64,000 nt of DNA. Origin: Rotaria sp. Silwood1 (taxonomy: Eukaryota; Rotifera; Eurotatoria; Philodinida; Philodinidae). Every line of letters begins with the position of its first letter. Positions within the stretch are counted from its first letter, which is position 1. Location: assembly GCA_905250075.1 (NCBI GenBank), contig CAJNOP010000952.1, forward strand, positions 1 through 64,000, written 5' to 3'. Positions 1 through 11,264 of this stretch are shown piece by piece. The notes beneath the pieces were generated by a model. The model saw only the letters and a list, made by a program, of their open reading frames with translations, did no database searches and was not told the DNA's origin. Made by a program: the position numbers and the translations under genes.

Positions 1-1224
1 TATGCATAGAGATGTGGACAGATGGTTATGAATGAGAGAATTTAAGTATCTTGTATTGTAAACCGGAGGTATGAAATAAAAGTCTGTGAATTCTAGGATA
101 ATATGCTGATGATCAGATAGATTCATCAGAAAAAGTTTACCTTGTAGTACAGTTTCGTTTGTGGTATACTATCGTGATATATGGTCAAAATCACTATTGT
201 ACAGAATCTTAAAAATTCAAAATCTCAAGACAGAAAGGTCATAGGATGGAATTCTTTTGAAGTTAATCTAGTCTAGAGGTTCTCTCCATATGATCAAACT
301 ATGAGCTCAAAAGTGCTAAATCACTTTAGATGGTTCCCTCGTTAGCGGTAAAGATCAGTGGAATTTTCCCACTGTTATGAGTCATAATGTAATACAATGA
401 TGAAACACAAGCAATTCATGTCTAAACCAAGCAAATTCAGCTTATTTTTCCTCTCTCATTTTACCATATAAGTGGTTAGATACTTCACTTCCGTTATAAT
501 TCATAGCGTCTATCTCGTGTGAGAAATATACTTCAAGGAAAATATTTCTCTGTATAAATACAACTAGAACAGATAACTGTATTCATTTATTCACCATAAT
601 AGTTCGTCGCCTAAAAAAAATATTTCCGGTAAGATAAAGGTGATGATTTTGTTTTATTATCTATCATGTTTAGATAGTTTTTCTTTAATAAAAAATAATT
701 AAGCATCAAATCACATTTGACATCATATAAGCCAAATAAAAGCAATTTGGAAACTTTATTTTTCTCAAAAGAATTTCAAAATAGTCCTGCACTAGAATGC
801 ATCTTTCTACATAAAAAATTTGGGGAAGAGTTCTATTTGCGTTTATCATCTGAATGAAAATATCAGGGGGATAGATCGATTGATTAACCTTGAGGTTGAT
901 ATCCATTAAGCTATATTCTCAAATATTTCAATTTGTAAGCGTCCTATGTTCTCAGAGACAACAAAGCTTAGTACTTAGAACGGTAGAAAAAAATGCGTTG
1001 ATGCGCTGAATATAACGACGTAGCTTTCAAAAATATACATCAATTTTCGAAAAGATCGACGAGATAGATATGAAGAAACCAGTGGAAAACTTACTTTTCT
1101 AGCGTGAATAATATATTATATTTATCACTCTCTCATAATAGCTCTTGGTCAAGAATTATTTCATTTTCGTTCTATTATCGAAAACAAGCGTGAACGTCAT
1201 CCTTATCAAGTCACATTCAAAATT
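1..1224. other. Intergenic, nothing recognised
   Basis: AT-rich sequence upstream of the cysteine-rich gene. No open frame resembles a known family and no repeat stands out. The promoter of the gene at 1225 should lie in the last few hundred bases, but I cannot place a TATA box or initiator with confidence. Confidence 0.5.
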
Positions 1225-1542
1225 ATGATTCGATTAGTCCACTTTAGTCTTTTCTTGACTGTTGTCTGTATCCTTCTTATGTATGTTGGTTCTGCATTAT
1301 CAACCTGTTGCCCGGCAAAAAAGTATCGAGGTGATAACCGTGGCAAGCCAACCTACTCATGTGACGATGGCTCATGGGGTACGCCTTGCTGTGGCCGAGG
1401 CAAATGCAATATATTGTGTTGCAACTGCGCTCGCGGTTGTCGAGAACCTCGAAAAAAACGCGAAATAGTCAACATGATCACCTCTTTTGCTGTAATTCCT
1501 GAACGCGAAACTACAGACGATGATTATTTACTAGATAAATGA
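1225..1542 (+). CDS. Small secreted cysteine-rich protein, Diedel-like
   Basis: Single-exon 105-residue protein. Residues 1 to about 26 form a hydrophobic signal peptide ending near GSALS, so the product is probably secreted. The mature part has ten cysteines within about 45 residues, several as CC pairs, and ends in a basic RKKR stretch that could be a proprotein-convertase site, followed by an acidic tail. The core has the spacing CGxGxCNIxxCNCxxGC, which I recognise from Diedel, a small immune-modulating cytokine of flies with relatives in some insect viruses. Family membership rests on this motif alone. Function here is inference: a secreted immune or signalling peptide, or simply a disulfide-rich defence peptide. 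The ATG at 1225 is chosen because the signal peptide starts directly there. An AATAAA lies at 1632-1637. Confidence 0.72.
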   Translation: MIRLVHFSLFLTVVCILLMYVGSALSTCCPAKKYRGDNRGKPTYSCDDGSWGTPCCGRGKCNILCCNCARGCREPRKKREIVNMITSFAVIPERETTDDDYLLDK

Positions 1543-1631
1543 AGAAAAGATTATATTTTTATTTGTCAACTTTACATTTTAGTCGAATGATTTTTTCTGT
1601 TGCTTGTTCAATATTTACGTATTCAATTGAA

Positions 1632-1637
1632 AATAAA
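1632..1637 (+). promoter_or_regulatory. Polyadenylation signal AATAAA
   Basis: Canonical hexamer 90 bp downstream of the stop of the cysteine-rich gene. The distance suits a short 3' UTR. Confidence 0.45.
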
Positions 1638-2790
1638 TGAACGATTGCGTCACCATATCTTATTTGTTCCTAACTTTTGATTTATTTGTTCTATTTCTTG
1701 TCGATAGCGAAATCAGACTACACATCATCTAGAAAAACTGTTGACATAGTAGCAACATCGAGGCTTGCAATATGTAAGTCTTAATGTTGATAATTAGGAA
1801 TCTGAATGTGGGTCTATTCTTTACCGAAACGCAAACTAATATGTGCCTACCTATACCCTTGATTTTTAGGATTTTATCAATATATTGATTGAGTTTGATG
1901 GAATTATAGAAAACAGAGTTGAAAATGAGAATCATAACTGCGATTAAAATATTTGGGAAAATGGATTGATATAATCACGAGTGAATATTTTTATGCCTGA
2001 ATAACATTTGTTTTTCTCATTGATTCTATCAAACTTTCGATAAGAACAAGACTGATTTTGAATGAAATCCAACATTATACAATTCCATTTAAATACCAAG
2101 ACACTGTATATATTTCTTGATTTTATTCACGAAAATAGTCCCCTTCTTTTGTTGGATGGATGATGTGTTCTTTTTTTCAATAAACTTTCTTTGAAGTTTA
2201 ATAATAACTTTAGTTGAATCCTTGTGCTATTTCCACTTTACCGAATTCATTCATAGAGTTGAACAAGTATGTAACTCGGACCTATCTATGAGCATGCAAA
2301 AGTGTTATCTAGTATTTTCATTATAAGAGATTTAAACAATCATTTCCAGATGATCTTATTAGTTTTCAATGATTTCTCTTGATTAATTTTACACGAATAT
2401 TTATTTGAAAATCTATCGCATAAAATATCATAGCTAACGTATTTCGAAGAGAAATAATTATTCATTTGTAATCTCATTTATCTACAGCTTCACTTAGATA
2501 CAAGCGATAATTCAATTCGATGTTACATTTTGTAAAATAAGTATCGGCTCTACAAAATAATTTTGTAACAATATTCCAAAGAGGCTAATTGGATTAAAAA
2601 AAGTTTTTTCTAATTTGCCATATCAACCAATTAATCAGGCTTTTCGAAATAGTACCGGATGAAAATAGGTTTCATATGTCGGAACCTCTCTTTAAACAGA
2701 GCATGAAATTCTGTTATGAAAGCATAATTTTTCACCTATTTGAATCGTTTAATAGTAAATAGAATGCTTTCAGAGATTTCGATTTATTCC

Positions 2791-3025
2791 AGGGCTTCGT
2801 CTGGCATGGTGCAATCTCATCCCATCCCCTCTCATCAATCTCATGGGATGCAACTCTTTTGAAAAACGTTCTAGGAGATGGGATGGGACGAAAAATTTTT
2901 AAAATCATCCCATCACATGGGACGGAACATTTTTGAGAAATATCTTGTCCCATCCCATGCAAGCTTGCAAAATCATTCTGTCCCATGGGATGCAACAAAA
3001 ATCTCATGGAATTCCATGGGACAAA
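2791..3025. repeat. CATCCCATC/GATGGGATG-rich dispersed repeat, copy 1
   Basis: This stretch starts CAGGGCTTCG and then carries many interspersed copies of CATCCCATC, GATGGGATGG and CCCATGGGAT in both orientations. Related sequence, with the same CAGGGCTTCG start, recurs at 31642, and CATCCCATCCCA recurs near 32602. It looks like a short non-autonomous element or its subterminal repeats; boundaries are estimates. Confidence 0.55.
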
Positions 3026-3035
3026 CGTCTTTTAG

Positions 3036-3085
3036 GTGTGGATGTGGGTGAGAGTGTGTATAAATCTTCTCTAGACCCACACTCT
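3036..3085. repeat. GT-rich/CA-rich hairpin element
   Basis: The left arm GTGTGGATGTGGGTG is followed by a short spacer with CTTCTC and then the right arm ACCCACACTC, so the strand can fold back. It is one of at least five similar short palindromes in the window (also 6830, 8826, 50098, 61523). Confidence 0.5.
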
Positions 3086-4918
3086 TTTTACGTGTAATGT
3101 CACCATTACATCATTTATTCTTTACAGTTTATATTATATTATTTACTCTTTCCACTGGCATCCGACTCCGCCTCTTTTCCTTCTATTTTGTCTGAACCTC
3201 TTCTTGTTCGCCTCTTTTCGGCTGTAAATTCTCTTTTTTTGAAAAAAATTAGGTTTTTAATGATAATAATTGATAATATTGATCGATTTGGATTAATCAA
3301 TATGCTTCGAACCAAAAGGATCAATAACAAGATTCAAAATTATTCTTCAGGACGCATCATAAGAACCAGATAAGCATTTATTCTTCTCACAAGCATTATT
3401 TATTAAATTTTTTGACATAGAGTTTATCGATTTAGCTAAAACAAATATTTATTGAGGTTGAAATTTGGAATACGAAAATCAGTTGCGATAGATTTATTGA
3501 CGTACAAACATAAAACTTTAAAAATTAGATGTCTCAGCTCATTGAAATAGTTTTTTTCTAACAGCCGTGCATAAAGCTTGAGTGGAGCACCAAGACAACT
3601 TCCAGTATGAACTTAAATATGGTTTCCGCTAATTGAAACTCAAGAATCTCGGCTCCAGAATTGGCAATTTGCCGTTAAAGTGACCATATTTGCTCGAATG
3701 AGGACATAGTTTCCACGACACAACTAGTTGGGACAAAAAACAAAACCTGATTTTATCTACTAAAGCTTCAAAAATTTCGCGATATGCAAAAAGTTTCGCA
3801 AAATATCAGTTCATACTCATCGATAGTTTTTGCATCATTAGTCACGTCGAAGATGATCTAGTGATAACGTTTCATGAATTTCGATGAAAATTCGTTGCGT
3901 CATATGACTTTAAAAGCGTAAGATTTCTCACTTTTCGTAGAATTTCATGAAAAATTATCAAAACTAAACCGTAGTATATTCACGGATCAAAATTTTTTTC
4001 AAGTACAAGTTTTTATTTGTATATTACTCAATATCAGTTGAATTCAGAATCATTTCGAATCTGCAGACTTGATCAGAAGTGGTATTTTTGTGTTTTTAGG
4101 GAGAAGTTCTTCTGTCCATGGTTGAAATTCCGATCACAGATTTGAGACAGCAAGCTGGAACTTTTGTTTTGAACTCAATATATCGTGTTTTCTTGTCTTA
4201 TAAATATGTACTATCTACTGCGTCTTTTTCCATTTTCTTAGGCCTTTCCACTCTCGATATAATATAAACTAAACAGATTTTGGATATTGGATGGTTTTTT
4301 AACTTCCATTTCTGTGTCTACGAACTTTTAGATAAAGTGATATCACAGTTAGGTACCTTTGAGACAGACCCTGCTTTTTGTGTCTCTTGTCTTTTTGTAG
4401 TTCTATTTTTCTGAGCTCGATAATAAATGTATATCCCCAAACATGAGCGGGTACCAATCGCTTTCATCTTTCAACTTATTTTGAGTCCGCATTGAATTTA
4501 GATTAACAGTGCTCTTGTTTCTCGACATTGGAACCTCGCAACAGTCTTTTTTGCAATTTAAAAGCCAAACAAATGCGCTTCTTTTTCTCCTCTTTTTTTC
4601 TCTTTTTCTACGAACTGTCGGTGGGATGCCAGCTGTCCATCTATTTACCTGTTAATAATGTCCCTAATATGTATACGATTGATATCCAGGATACTGCAAT
4701 AAGAATGGCAATAAAGTATTTATTTCAGAGTTGAATTTCATCTCTCAATCAAAGATAACATGCGGGAATAAAAATGTATTTTTATGAAAAACAGTCTTAA
4801 AATGAAAATAAATAAATACTATGAATCAAGATTAAATGAAGAGCAAGATAGAAAAGTCAAAAAATAAAGAGATAAAAAAAATATTGTCTGCTTGTCGGAA
4901 TTGGAAACTAAAATGTTT

Positions 4919-5190
4919 CTATGAATTGCAGCAATAAGCTTTGTCTTCAGCTATACCGAAGCCACTAGCTCTTCGTGTATAGCTTTGTTGGCCCGCATTA
5001 TTGCAGACCTGTTGTCAGGCAGCACAACGTGTACATTCCGCTGTACAACCGATGGGTACAAAAGGACTGTTATTGCACCCGCAGCAATTACAATCACAAC
5101 AAAAGTTCTTTCGGTAGTTCAGTAGAATACTCCAAAAATTCATATCGTTCGTTTTTCATTTCATCATAGCCTGGTACACAACGAACATTC
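4919..5190 (-). pseudogene. Broken cysteine-rich small protein gene
   Basis: Read on the minus strand, an acceptor-like AG at 5191-5192 opens a frame with VRCVPGYDEM and about 25 further residues. A second frame then gives a dense cysteine stretch, FCCDCNCCGCNN and CTAECTRCAA. After one TGA that second frame continues to a natural-looking end, DKAYCCNS and TAG at 4919-4921. Joining the parts needs one frameshift and reading past one in-frame TGA. At least 13 cysteines fall in about 70 residues, so the ancestral product was probably a secreted disulfide-rich peptide. Its cysteine spacing differs from the Diedel-like gene at 1225, and I cannot name a family. The plus-strand frame over this region is a shadow. 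Confidence 0.5.
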
Positions 5191-8100
5191 CTGGATAGGA
5201 AGAGCATCGATCCAGCTTAGTCAAGTAAATCACATGTACATTTACTTTTGACAAAAGGAAAAGTAAAAGTCTAATAATAATCGGTTAGAAATGTATGTGA
5301 TGCTCAAAGACTCGAGCATTTATATTTATACTATCTGTACTTCCGAGTTTTTTGAGAAGTAGTAAGAAGCTAAAAATGATGAAAATGTGATGATTTGCAT
5401 GACAAAAGCAATATATTTATATTTATACTTTTGAAAAACAATTAGCTATGGTCCATTGCACCTCGTCATTCAATTTCTCAAGTTTCTTTCTATCTTGCCA
5501 AAACTTGAACTTACAGGTAGGAATAAGCTCGAGCAATCTGATGATAGAGTATATTTTTTATTCTAACTACTATTTATCAATTTACTTCGTATGAAATCAT
5601 TGATATAGTAATTAATTATTTTTATACAAATTGTAATAAATAATATTTTTAGTCGGATAGAAAATTTCTTTTCATCACCCAGTGTTGTTCAATTATTCTT
5701 CCAATATGAAACATAAGTAAAAACAAAACATCTACAATTTGTTTTATTGATTGTCAAAGTGATACTGTCGATAAACAAGATTATTATAGCATAACAGCAT
5801 TTATATTAACTGTTGTACATTCTTATACAGATATGATTCATTTTTTACTTGACAAGTCGATACAAATGTACGTATTTTTAATCCATATTATTTAGCAACA
5901 TTTGATTTTGTTAAATATAATATTTCGATCATTATTGATGCTACACGTTTATGATAATTTAATATATTTTAATAATAATAATTAACTATCATAATGGATT
6001 ATTATTATTATTAACAAACATATTCGTCCATCATCTCTATTGAATTGGATAGCCATTGAGAATAATGTAATGAAACTTTCGATGAAGGATATTCAATTAA
6101 TCCAATGTATTTTATTCGATAATACATACATAAATACGAAACACAACTTTATATTCTTTTTTTTTTGTATTCATATAATAATATAATAAATGTTTATTTT
6201 AGAAAAGATAGAATTGTAAATAATGATTTATTTTGTGTTTTGTAAATTGTATAAAATTTTAAATCGTATGTAAACAGTGATTATAGAATGAACTAATTGT
6301 CAATGAAAGTATCTGAACACATTCAAAAACAAATGATCGTTGACATCTGCGATACACATGAATCATGTAACTATTTAAACAGAGAACAGAAAGAATGAAT
6401 TAAAAATATATGAGCCTAGGTAGTAGTGTTTTATGTAATTTTTTTCTTTCATTACCATGTGTACAGTTTTGTCACTTAATGACTTTTTATTCGTAATAAA
6501 GTGTCCTTTTCTTTCAACCTCGCTGACGCATTCGTCTAAACCTACTATTCGTATAATTGTTTTTTTTTAGTTAGAAATTTGTTTTGTATTCTCTTACCAT
6601 ATTTTTGTATTGAAATGATGATAACACGTATCGTTCAATGGTTTTCAACAAGATCATTGTGAATAAATAGTTTAATAACTTACAATCAAGATGATCGAAA
6701 AAACCAAGTATTATTCTAATATAATGTTTGAAGTATTGTAAGATTGATTCACTTTTTCTCCACGATGTAAATGGTATTAAGCAATGTCAACTGAAATATT
6801 CTTTTAGAGAAACTTCAGAAGTAATAGTTGGAATGTGAGTGACGGTGTGAGTCTTCTCTTCATTCATATCCACACCATACATCTATTAGACAAGAAAAAC
6901 AATTTCGAATCATGGAAAATAAAATAATTACACGAGCGGAATGTATATTGACTATAATCGATGATAATAGAAATGATTTATTATTTGAATCAAATCTTTG
7001 TGTATTTTAATGGACTCTAGTAAGATATCGAATAAATCAAATTATTAACAAAAATGAACTTTAGTACATAAATATACAGTAGATGATTTCTATTTCTATT
7101 AATTAAATTTAAAACTGATTTCGATGATTTAAGCATTTTGGTTTTAAAAATTCGGAATTGTTTTTTTTTGTTGAATTGATGAAATCGAACATTTCAATTT
7201 ATAAGGAAATAACGCACACTACTAATGCTTTGTTTTTATCAATAATTTTCATTCAGTAACAGTTTTCCTATCCGATTTCTGAATATAGGTCTCAATCTAT
7301 GTTTTCTTTTAAATGAAATTCGTATGCTCAGCAACAACGATTGACATATTGGTGTATATAGCAAATTTTGAAAGCATGTATGCTTCTTGTCGTTGAGTAT
7401 TGAATATATGTCTTCAAAGGAGATGTTCTCATAAGGCTAATTTTTGAGTCTCGACTATTTTTTCTTGGCAAATTTTAGTTTGGTATGAATGAAGGAATGG
7501 CCTTAAATAAAATGGATTATATATTTCTTGAACAACTGAAAATCTTTTTTGGTTCTGTTGTTATTTTCTGAGAATCTGGAAAACATTTCGACATGAAACC
7601 CTTTTTATTCGACCAGTAACCAACGATTGTTCGATTTTAGAAGAATTGAGATGATGATTATCGGTATTTTATGAAACTTAAAACTGAGTTGTAGCCTGGA
7701 CAAATGATAAAATCAACTCTTTGATTACACTTTTTGCGACATGTGAACAGAGTATCACATCTGCAAGTTTAAACTAATACGACTCAGCTCATCAAATAGA
7801 TTTCATTGTAGCCTTTTCTGTCAATCATAGTTTTAAAAAAATTTTGAAAAGTCTTACGAATACAAGTAAGTTTCTGAACATTAATGAATAAATGGGCTTG
7901 TCGTGTAGAAAAGAAAGATATCAATGAATCGAGAAATAAAGAACCATTTTTTTTTGTTCGAATTAGAATTTAAATTAGGATTTAATTAATGTACATCTTT
8001 ACTTCATTCTCAGTTTGGAAACTTTGATTATGATTGGTTGTAAAATTTTCCACGATAAAATCTGACTACACAAGTAGACACCTTCATGATACAAGAACTC

Positions 8101-8199
8101 TTTTGTTGACAAAATACACAACAAACTCAGATATTGTTGTTGTCGCACGTTATCAAACTTCTTTCAGATCTTTTTTTCTTTTTTATCGTGGATTTTCAC
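5191..8199. other. Intergenic
   Basis: AT-rich, with many short poly(A)/poly(T) runs and no recognisable coding region. It contains one GT-rich hairpin at 6830-6884. The promoter and 5' UTR of the NHL gene presumably lie in the last few hundred bases. Confidence 0.5.
6830..6884. repeat. GT-rich/CA-rich hairpin element
   Basis: The left arm GAATGTGAGTGACGGTGTG, a CTTCTC spacer and the right arm ATCCACACC repeat the design seen at 3036-3085. Confidence 0.45.
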
Positions 8200-10173
8200 A
8201 TGGCGACAACAACACAAGGAACAGTTTGCATCCAATGCAAGAAAACGAAGGGTATTGTAACATGTAAAGGATGTTCAAAAGATTTTTGTCTTGTTCATAT
8301 CAATGAACATCGTAATAAATTAAGCGAACAATTAGATAAAACTGAAGATCAATTCAATGAATTTAAAGCTGAAATTGATGAACAAAAAGCTGAACTACAA
8401 ACACATAAATTAATGAAACAAATCGATGAATGGGAACGTGAATCGATCGAAAAGGTTCGACAAGTGGCCAATGAAGTTCGTCATGAACTCTTACCGTGTG
8501 TCATCACATTTTTCACTGATCTTGATTTTAAATTCAAACAATTGACACAACAAATCATTCAATGTCGTAAAGAAAATGATTTTTCCGATCCAGATATTCA
8601 AATTTTCAATGAAGAACTTAAACGATTAAAAGACATTCTCAGCAATACACCAGATATCAAAATTGAACATGATTCAACATCTTTCATTAATAAAATTCGT
8701 CTTGCAATGAAAGGTAAATAGCGTCTTCGAAAGAACTTTTCTTCATCTAGCTTTTAATCATTCAAATGGCACCTCATCTCACAACTTCTTACGGTAAAGG
8801 ATTTCATTCTGAAATTGTATTAACATGGATGTGAGGTGTGGATGAAGAGAACACTTTAATCAACACCCGCGAATCTTCGTTCTTCGAAAAATAGTTGAAG
8901 TGAAAAGTTGGATTGTAATGATTTCGATCGAAATTCAATAGTCATTTAAATCATCTAGAACTAATTTTTCGAAAAGAAGAACACTGTCAAATTTTCTTCG
9001 ATGATTGTGATGATCAATAATGAAATTTTATTATCAAAGCTTGTTTGAAAGATGAAGTTTTTCGATGATAGCGACATTATCGAAACATCCTAATAACGAA
9101 ACTACTATTAAGACCTTACTCGGTATAAAAATTGCGTCAAAAAAGTTCTTTCTATCTTTCTCGATCCAAGTTCTTTACTCTGAATATCGGTTTTTGTCCA
9201 TGTATATTGATATAAGTATATCGCCAACACAAGGAATTATGCTTTTTTTTTCAGCACCATTAATCCGCAGTGCCAATCTGAGTGCTAATGCAAAATGGAT
9301 ACAAAATGGTGTCACCATTGCTGGAGGAAATGAATATGGCAACGGAATGAATCAACTCTACAATCCATGGGGTCTGTGTGTTGATGATAATCAAACTATC
9401 TACATCGCCGATGCTTCGAATCATCGTATTGTGGAATGGAAATATGGTGCAACGGCTGGTCGAGTTGTGACCGGTGGCAATGGAGAAGGAAACCGTTCTA
9501 ATCAGTTCAACAGTCTAATAGATGCGATTATTGATAAAGAAAAAGATAGTTTTATCATTTGTGATTACGGCAATAAAAGAATAGTTAGATGGTCTGGTCA
9601 AGATGGTACAATTGGAGAAGCAATCGTCTCAAAGGTTAGATGTGTTGGTTTGACGATGGACTTCTTTATATTGCTGATTACGATCAACATGAAGTGAAGC
9701 GATATCGAATAGGAGAAAGTCAAGGAACAGTCGTTGCTAGTGAAAACGGACAAGGAAATCGTCTCGATCAGTTGAATTGTCCGACATAGGGATCTGTCGA
9801 TCGAGATCATTCATTGTTTGTATCAGATACCAGTAATCATCGTGTGATGAAATGGATGGAAGGTGAAAAACAAGGCATTATTGTGGCTGGTGGTCAAGGT
9901 CAAGGGAATAGTCTTACACAATTATCATATCCACGTGGAGTAATCGTGAATCAATCAGGTATTGTCTATGTGGCTGATAGTGGGAATAATCGAATAATGT
10001 GTTGGCCTCAAGGAGCTACGCGAGGAAGTATCATCATTGGTGGAAATGGTTATGGAAATCAATCAAATAAACTTTCGGGTCCAATTGGTTTATCATTTGA
10101 TCGAGAAGGCAATCTGTATGTAAGTGAGAATGGAAATCATCGAGTACAAAAGTTTAACATTGATCAAAGTTGA
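8200..10173 (+). CDS. B-box zinc finger and NHL-repeat protein (TRIM-like), one blade damaged or spliced out
   Basis: Exon 1 (8200-8713) encodes an N-terminal B-box (CIQCKKTKG, CKGCSKDFC, HINEH supply the zinc ligands, residues ~8-36) and a charged coiled coil (~37-165). A GT-AG intron (8714-9254) joins in phase 1 to exon 2 from 9255, which encodes NHL repeats such as LCVDDNQTIYIADASNHRI and GIVYVADSGNNRIM. Such proteins lack a RING finger here, so a scaffold role built on a propeller is more likely than ubiquitin ligase activity; this is inference. Oddity: the third of six blades contains a one-base frameshift near 9650-9660 and an in-frame TAG at 9787-9789. A possible intron 9635-9789 (donor AAG|GTTAGA, acceptor CATAG) removes both and restores the frame, giving 425 residues with five blades. 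Otherwise this is a young pseudogene. AATAAA lies at 10236-10241. The start at 8200 is chosen over the longer frame because the B-box follows immediately. Confidence 0.75.
8826..8872. repeat. GT-rich/CA-rich hairpin element inside the NHL intron
   Basis: GGATGTGAGGTGTGGATG is followed by GAAGAGAACAC and then CAACACCCGCG. It belongs to the same family as 3036-3085 and sits within the 541-bp first intron of the NHL gene. Confidence 0.42.
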
Positions 10174-11060
10174 TGGTTGTTGAAAATTCAAATTGATTAA
10201 ATATTCTTATCATAGTCTTAAAAAAATGATTGAACAATAAAATCGTTTGAAATAGAACTATCTTGTATCTACTAGTAGATCATGATGAATGAAAAGAAAA
10301 AAAAAACATTTTTCCTCAAGTCTCGCTCAAAGATTCTATTTCAAATATTCTGAAATTATCTATTGTTCTGGCTTGTCATCGGGTTGCAACATTTTATTTT
10401 CATCATTAAGGAATTGACAATTTCTGAAATTCATCTTTCGAATAGAAACATATCAAAGATGATTTGAATTTTGATCTATCAAACCGTTTAACTGCTCAAA
10501 ATCCAGTGAAAAATGATATAAAAGTGATCAAGTGTTTCAACAGTTTCTGTTAGTTTTTATCGTTTGGTAACTTTGAACTTTCTTATGTCAAAAGGTTAAA
10601 GTCATCGACGAAAGAGAAATGTGCCATTTGCAAATGTTGACAGTTACGATGAAGAGAAACAATTGTTTGTTCCTGATAGTTTCTATGGATGTGAACTGGC
10701 TTCGCACTGGTCCTATATTCCTATATTTTTCGAAAAAATGAAGATTCTTTCGAAAAGAGTCATGAACTTTTCAAAACAATACTTTTCATGTTGTATAGAT
10801 ATGGCTACCAGTGTCTATCAAATAACGCATAAATGCTAGTGGCAATTTATAGTGTCCATTCCTATTAGTTAGTCGAAATTAAAAAGCAGTTCTATCATTT
10901 TATCTTCAAACGTTTTCCAAAAAAACGACTAGTCTCTTTTTGAGATTTCTGGGTTAAAAGCTGTGTTTACAATCTGTTCATAATATCTGTATTTAGTTCT
11001 AGATTTGACGTTATTTTATTTGAAAAATACAAAAAAAAGATTCTTTATTGTGAACCTGAT
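10174..11060. other. Intergenic
   Basis: It holds the polyadenylation signal of the NHL gene and otherwise AT-rich sequence. A short frame at 10621-10839 lacks a signal peptide, known motif or convincing codon use, and I do not call it. Confidence 0.5.
10236..10241 (+). promoter_or_regulatory. Polyadenylation signal AATAAA
   Basis: Canonical hexamer 63 bp after the NHL gene stop codon. Confidence 0.45.
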
Positions 11061-11255
11061 CTATTTGATATTTTTATTTGATTTGTTGTATTTGACTCTA
11101 TTTAATATCGTTTATTTGATATTGTTTATTTGATATTATTTATTTGATATTTTTTTGATATTATTTATTTGATATTAGTTATTTGATACTGTTTATTTGA
11201 TATTATTTATTTGATATTTTTTGTTTGATATTATTTATTTGATATTCTTTATTCG
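11061..11255. repeat. AT-rich tandem repeat, unit about 14-15 bp (TTTATTTGATATT)
   Basis: About a dozen degenerate copies of TTTATTTGATATT(A/G) stand head to tail and end ten bases before the start of the transposase-like pseudogene. Confidence 0.85.
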
Positions 11256-11264
11256 TAAACATCG

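Larger units (their letters stand above)
1543..4918. other. Intergenic with two repeat patches
   Basis: No gene recognised in 3.4 kb. It contains the CATCCCATC-rich repeat at 2791-3025 and a GT-rich hairpin at 3036-3085, both listed separately. An open frame on the minus strand at 2732-3007 is made by the repeat itself. Confidence 0.5.

Noticed and set aside
2732..3007. Minus-strand frame of 91 codons
   Set aside because: It is generated by the CATCCCATC repeat; its protein is repeated HPMGQN/GMGQD-like pieces with no family and no start context.
4995..4998. TGA in the cysteine-rich relic as a selenocysteine codon (position approximate)
   Set aside because: A separate frameshift also breaks the gene and no SECIS-like hairpin was identified, so simple decay is the better explanation.
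4975..5169. Plus-strand frame over the cysteine-rich relic
   Set aside because: The opposite strand carries the dense cysteine pattern and a plausible acceptor; the plus frame has no signal peptide or motif.
10621..10839. Short frame downstream of the NHL gene
   Set aside because: No motif, atypical start (GTG), no splice context, and composition like random AT-rich DNA.
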